A DNA stretch of 64,000 nt from Oscarella lobularis (Eukaryota > Porifera > Homoscleromorpha > Homosclerophorida > Oscarellidae): assembly GCF_947507565.1 (NCBI RefSeq), contig NC_089179.1, positions 2,807,747 through 2,871,746 on the forward strand. Reading direction: 5' to 3'. The position numbers and the translations under genes are program-made. Position 1 is the stretch's first letter; each line of letters starts with the position of its first letter. The notes beneath the pieces were generated by a model, which saw only the letters and a list, made by a program, of their open reading frames with translations, made no database searches and had not been told where the DNA came from. Shown here piece by piece: positions 63,790 to 64,000 of the stretch.

Positions 63790-64000
63790 TTAGAGATATA
63801 CAGTACCGATCATATGTATTAGGCCACCCTGGTTTCTTTAGTAAACATTGTCGTAATACGCGCTCATTCATTCAAAAGATACGTAGAAGTCGAACTTCTG
63901 TTTGCACTAGTATCAACCATCTACCTTTCCTCTTCTTTCGTAGAACAAATGTTGCAAGTTTTGTAGCAACTGTGTGGCGTTACAAGAGCAGTACTGTAAC
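63790..64000. other. No gene recognised
   Basis: Right end of the window. No supported frame or repeat. Confidence 0.4.

Overview
This is a eukaryotic, almost certainly animal, genomic window. The evidence is short GT-AG introns of about 47-57 bp that join reading frames in phase, a fragment of an animal-type tyrosine kinase, and a transposon fauna typical of early-branching invertebrates: Helitron, pogo/Tigger, P-like, ISL2EU-like, Ty3/gypsy and Ngaro/DIRS-type tyrosine-recombinase retrotransposons. A sponge- or cnidarian-like host is my best guess, but the sequence does not prove it. I saw no tRNA, rRNA or CRISPR array. The window is a dense transposon graveyard with very little host gene content.

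Layout. 1-3608: remnants of an uncharacterised DUF6589-like family, a TA-flanked MITE and one possible uroporphyrinogen-III synthase exon. 3609-11416: a Helitron with both ends visible, carrying a spliced gene for an RPA-like OB-fold protein and a Rep/helicase frame broken only by two nonsense codons. 11417-16125: weak low-complexity or unrecognised coding pieces and a small recombinase fragment. 16126-19266: an IS630/Tc1-like transposase split by a complete pogo-like element (16690-18701). 19427-25262: a short-LTR Ty3/gypsy element inserted in a P-like pseudogene (25263-26640). 26640-28808: an ISL2EU-like pair, THAP-DDE plus YqaJ nuclease. 29680-31465: an internally deleted P-like element with TIRs and target duplication.

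31680-38900 holds decayed cellular or domesticated genes: an HTH transposase end, a C2H2/FAR1-like gene, a hAT end, an ALO-type FAD oxidase pseudogene, a tyrosine kinase fragment and a spliced ZSWIM/MULE-like gene. 39390-41855 is an apparently intact Tigger element with two divergent genes inside its TIRs, the transposase and a small HIRAN-domain protein. After repeats, an integrase fragment and a fold-back element comes a multi-exon DUF6589-like pseudogene with a RING-like tail (46952-50183). 50911-62000 is a head-to-tail cluster of three Ngaro-type retrotransposons; one has an intact reverse transcriptase. The right end is satellite-like (79-bp minisatellite, CTG tract, degenerate GCAGCTGTAAATAGACC repeat).

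The two most interesting objects are the Tigger element that appears to carry a HIRAN-domain gene, and the Helitron that carries its own single-strand-binding protein. Several frame breaks fall in homopolymers, so some pseudogene calls could be assembly indels.
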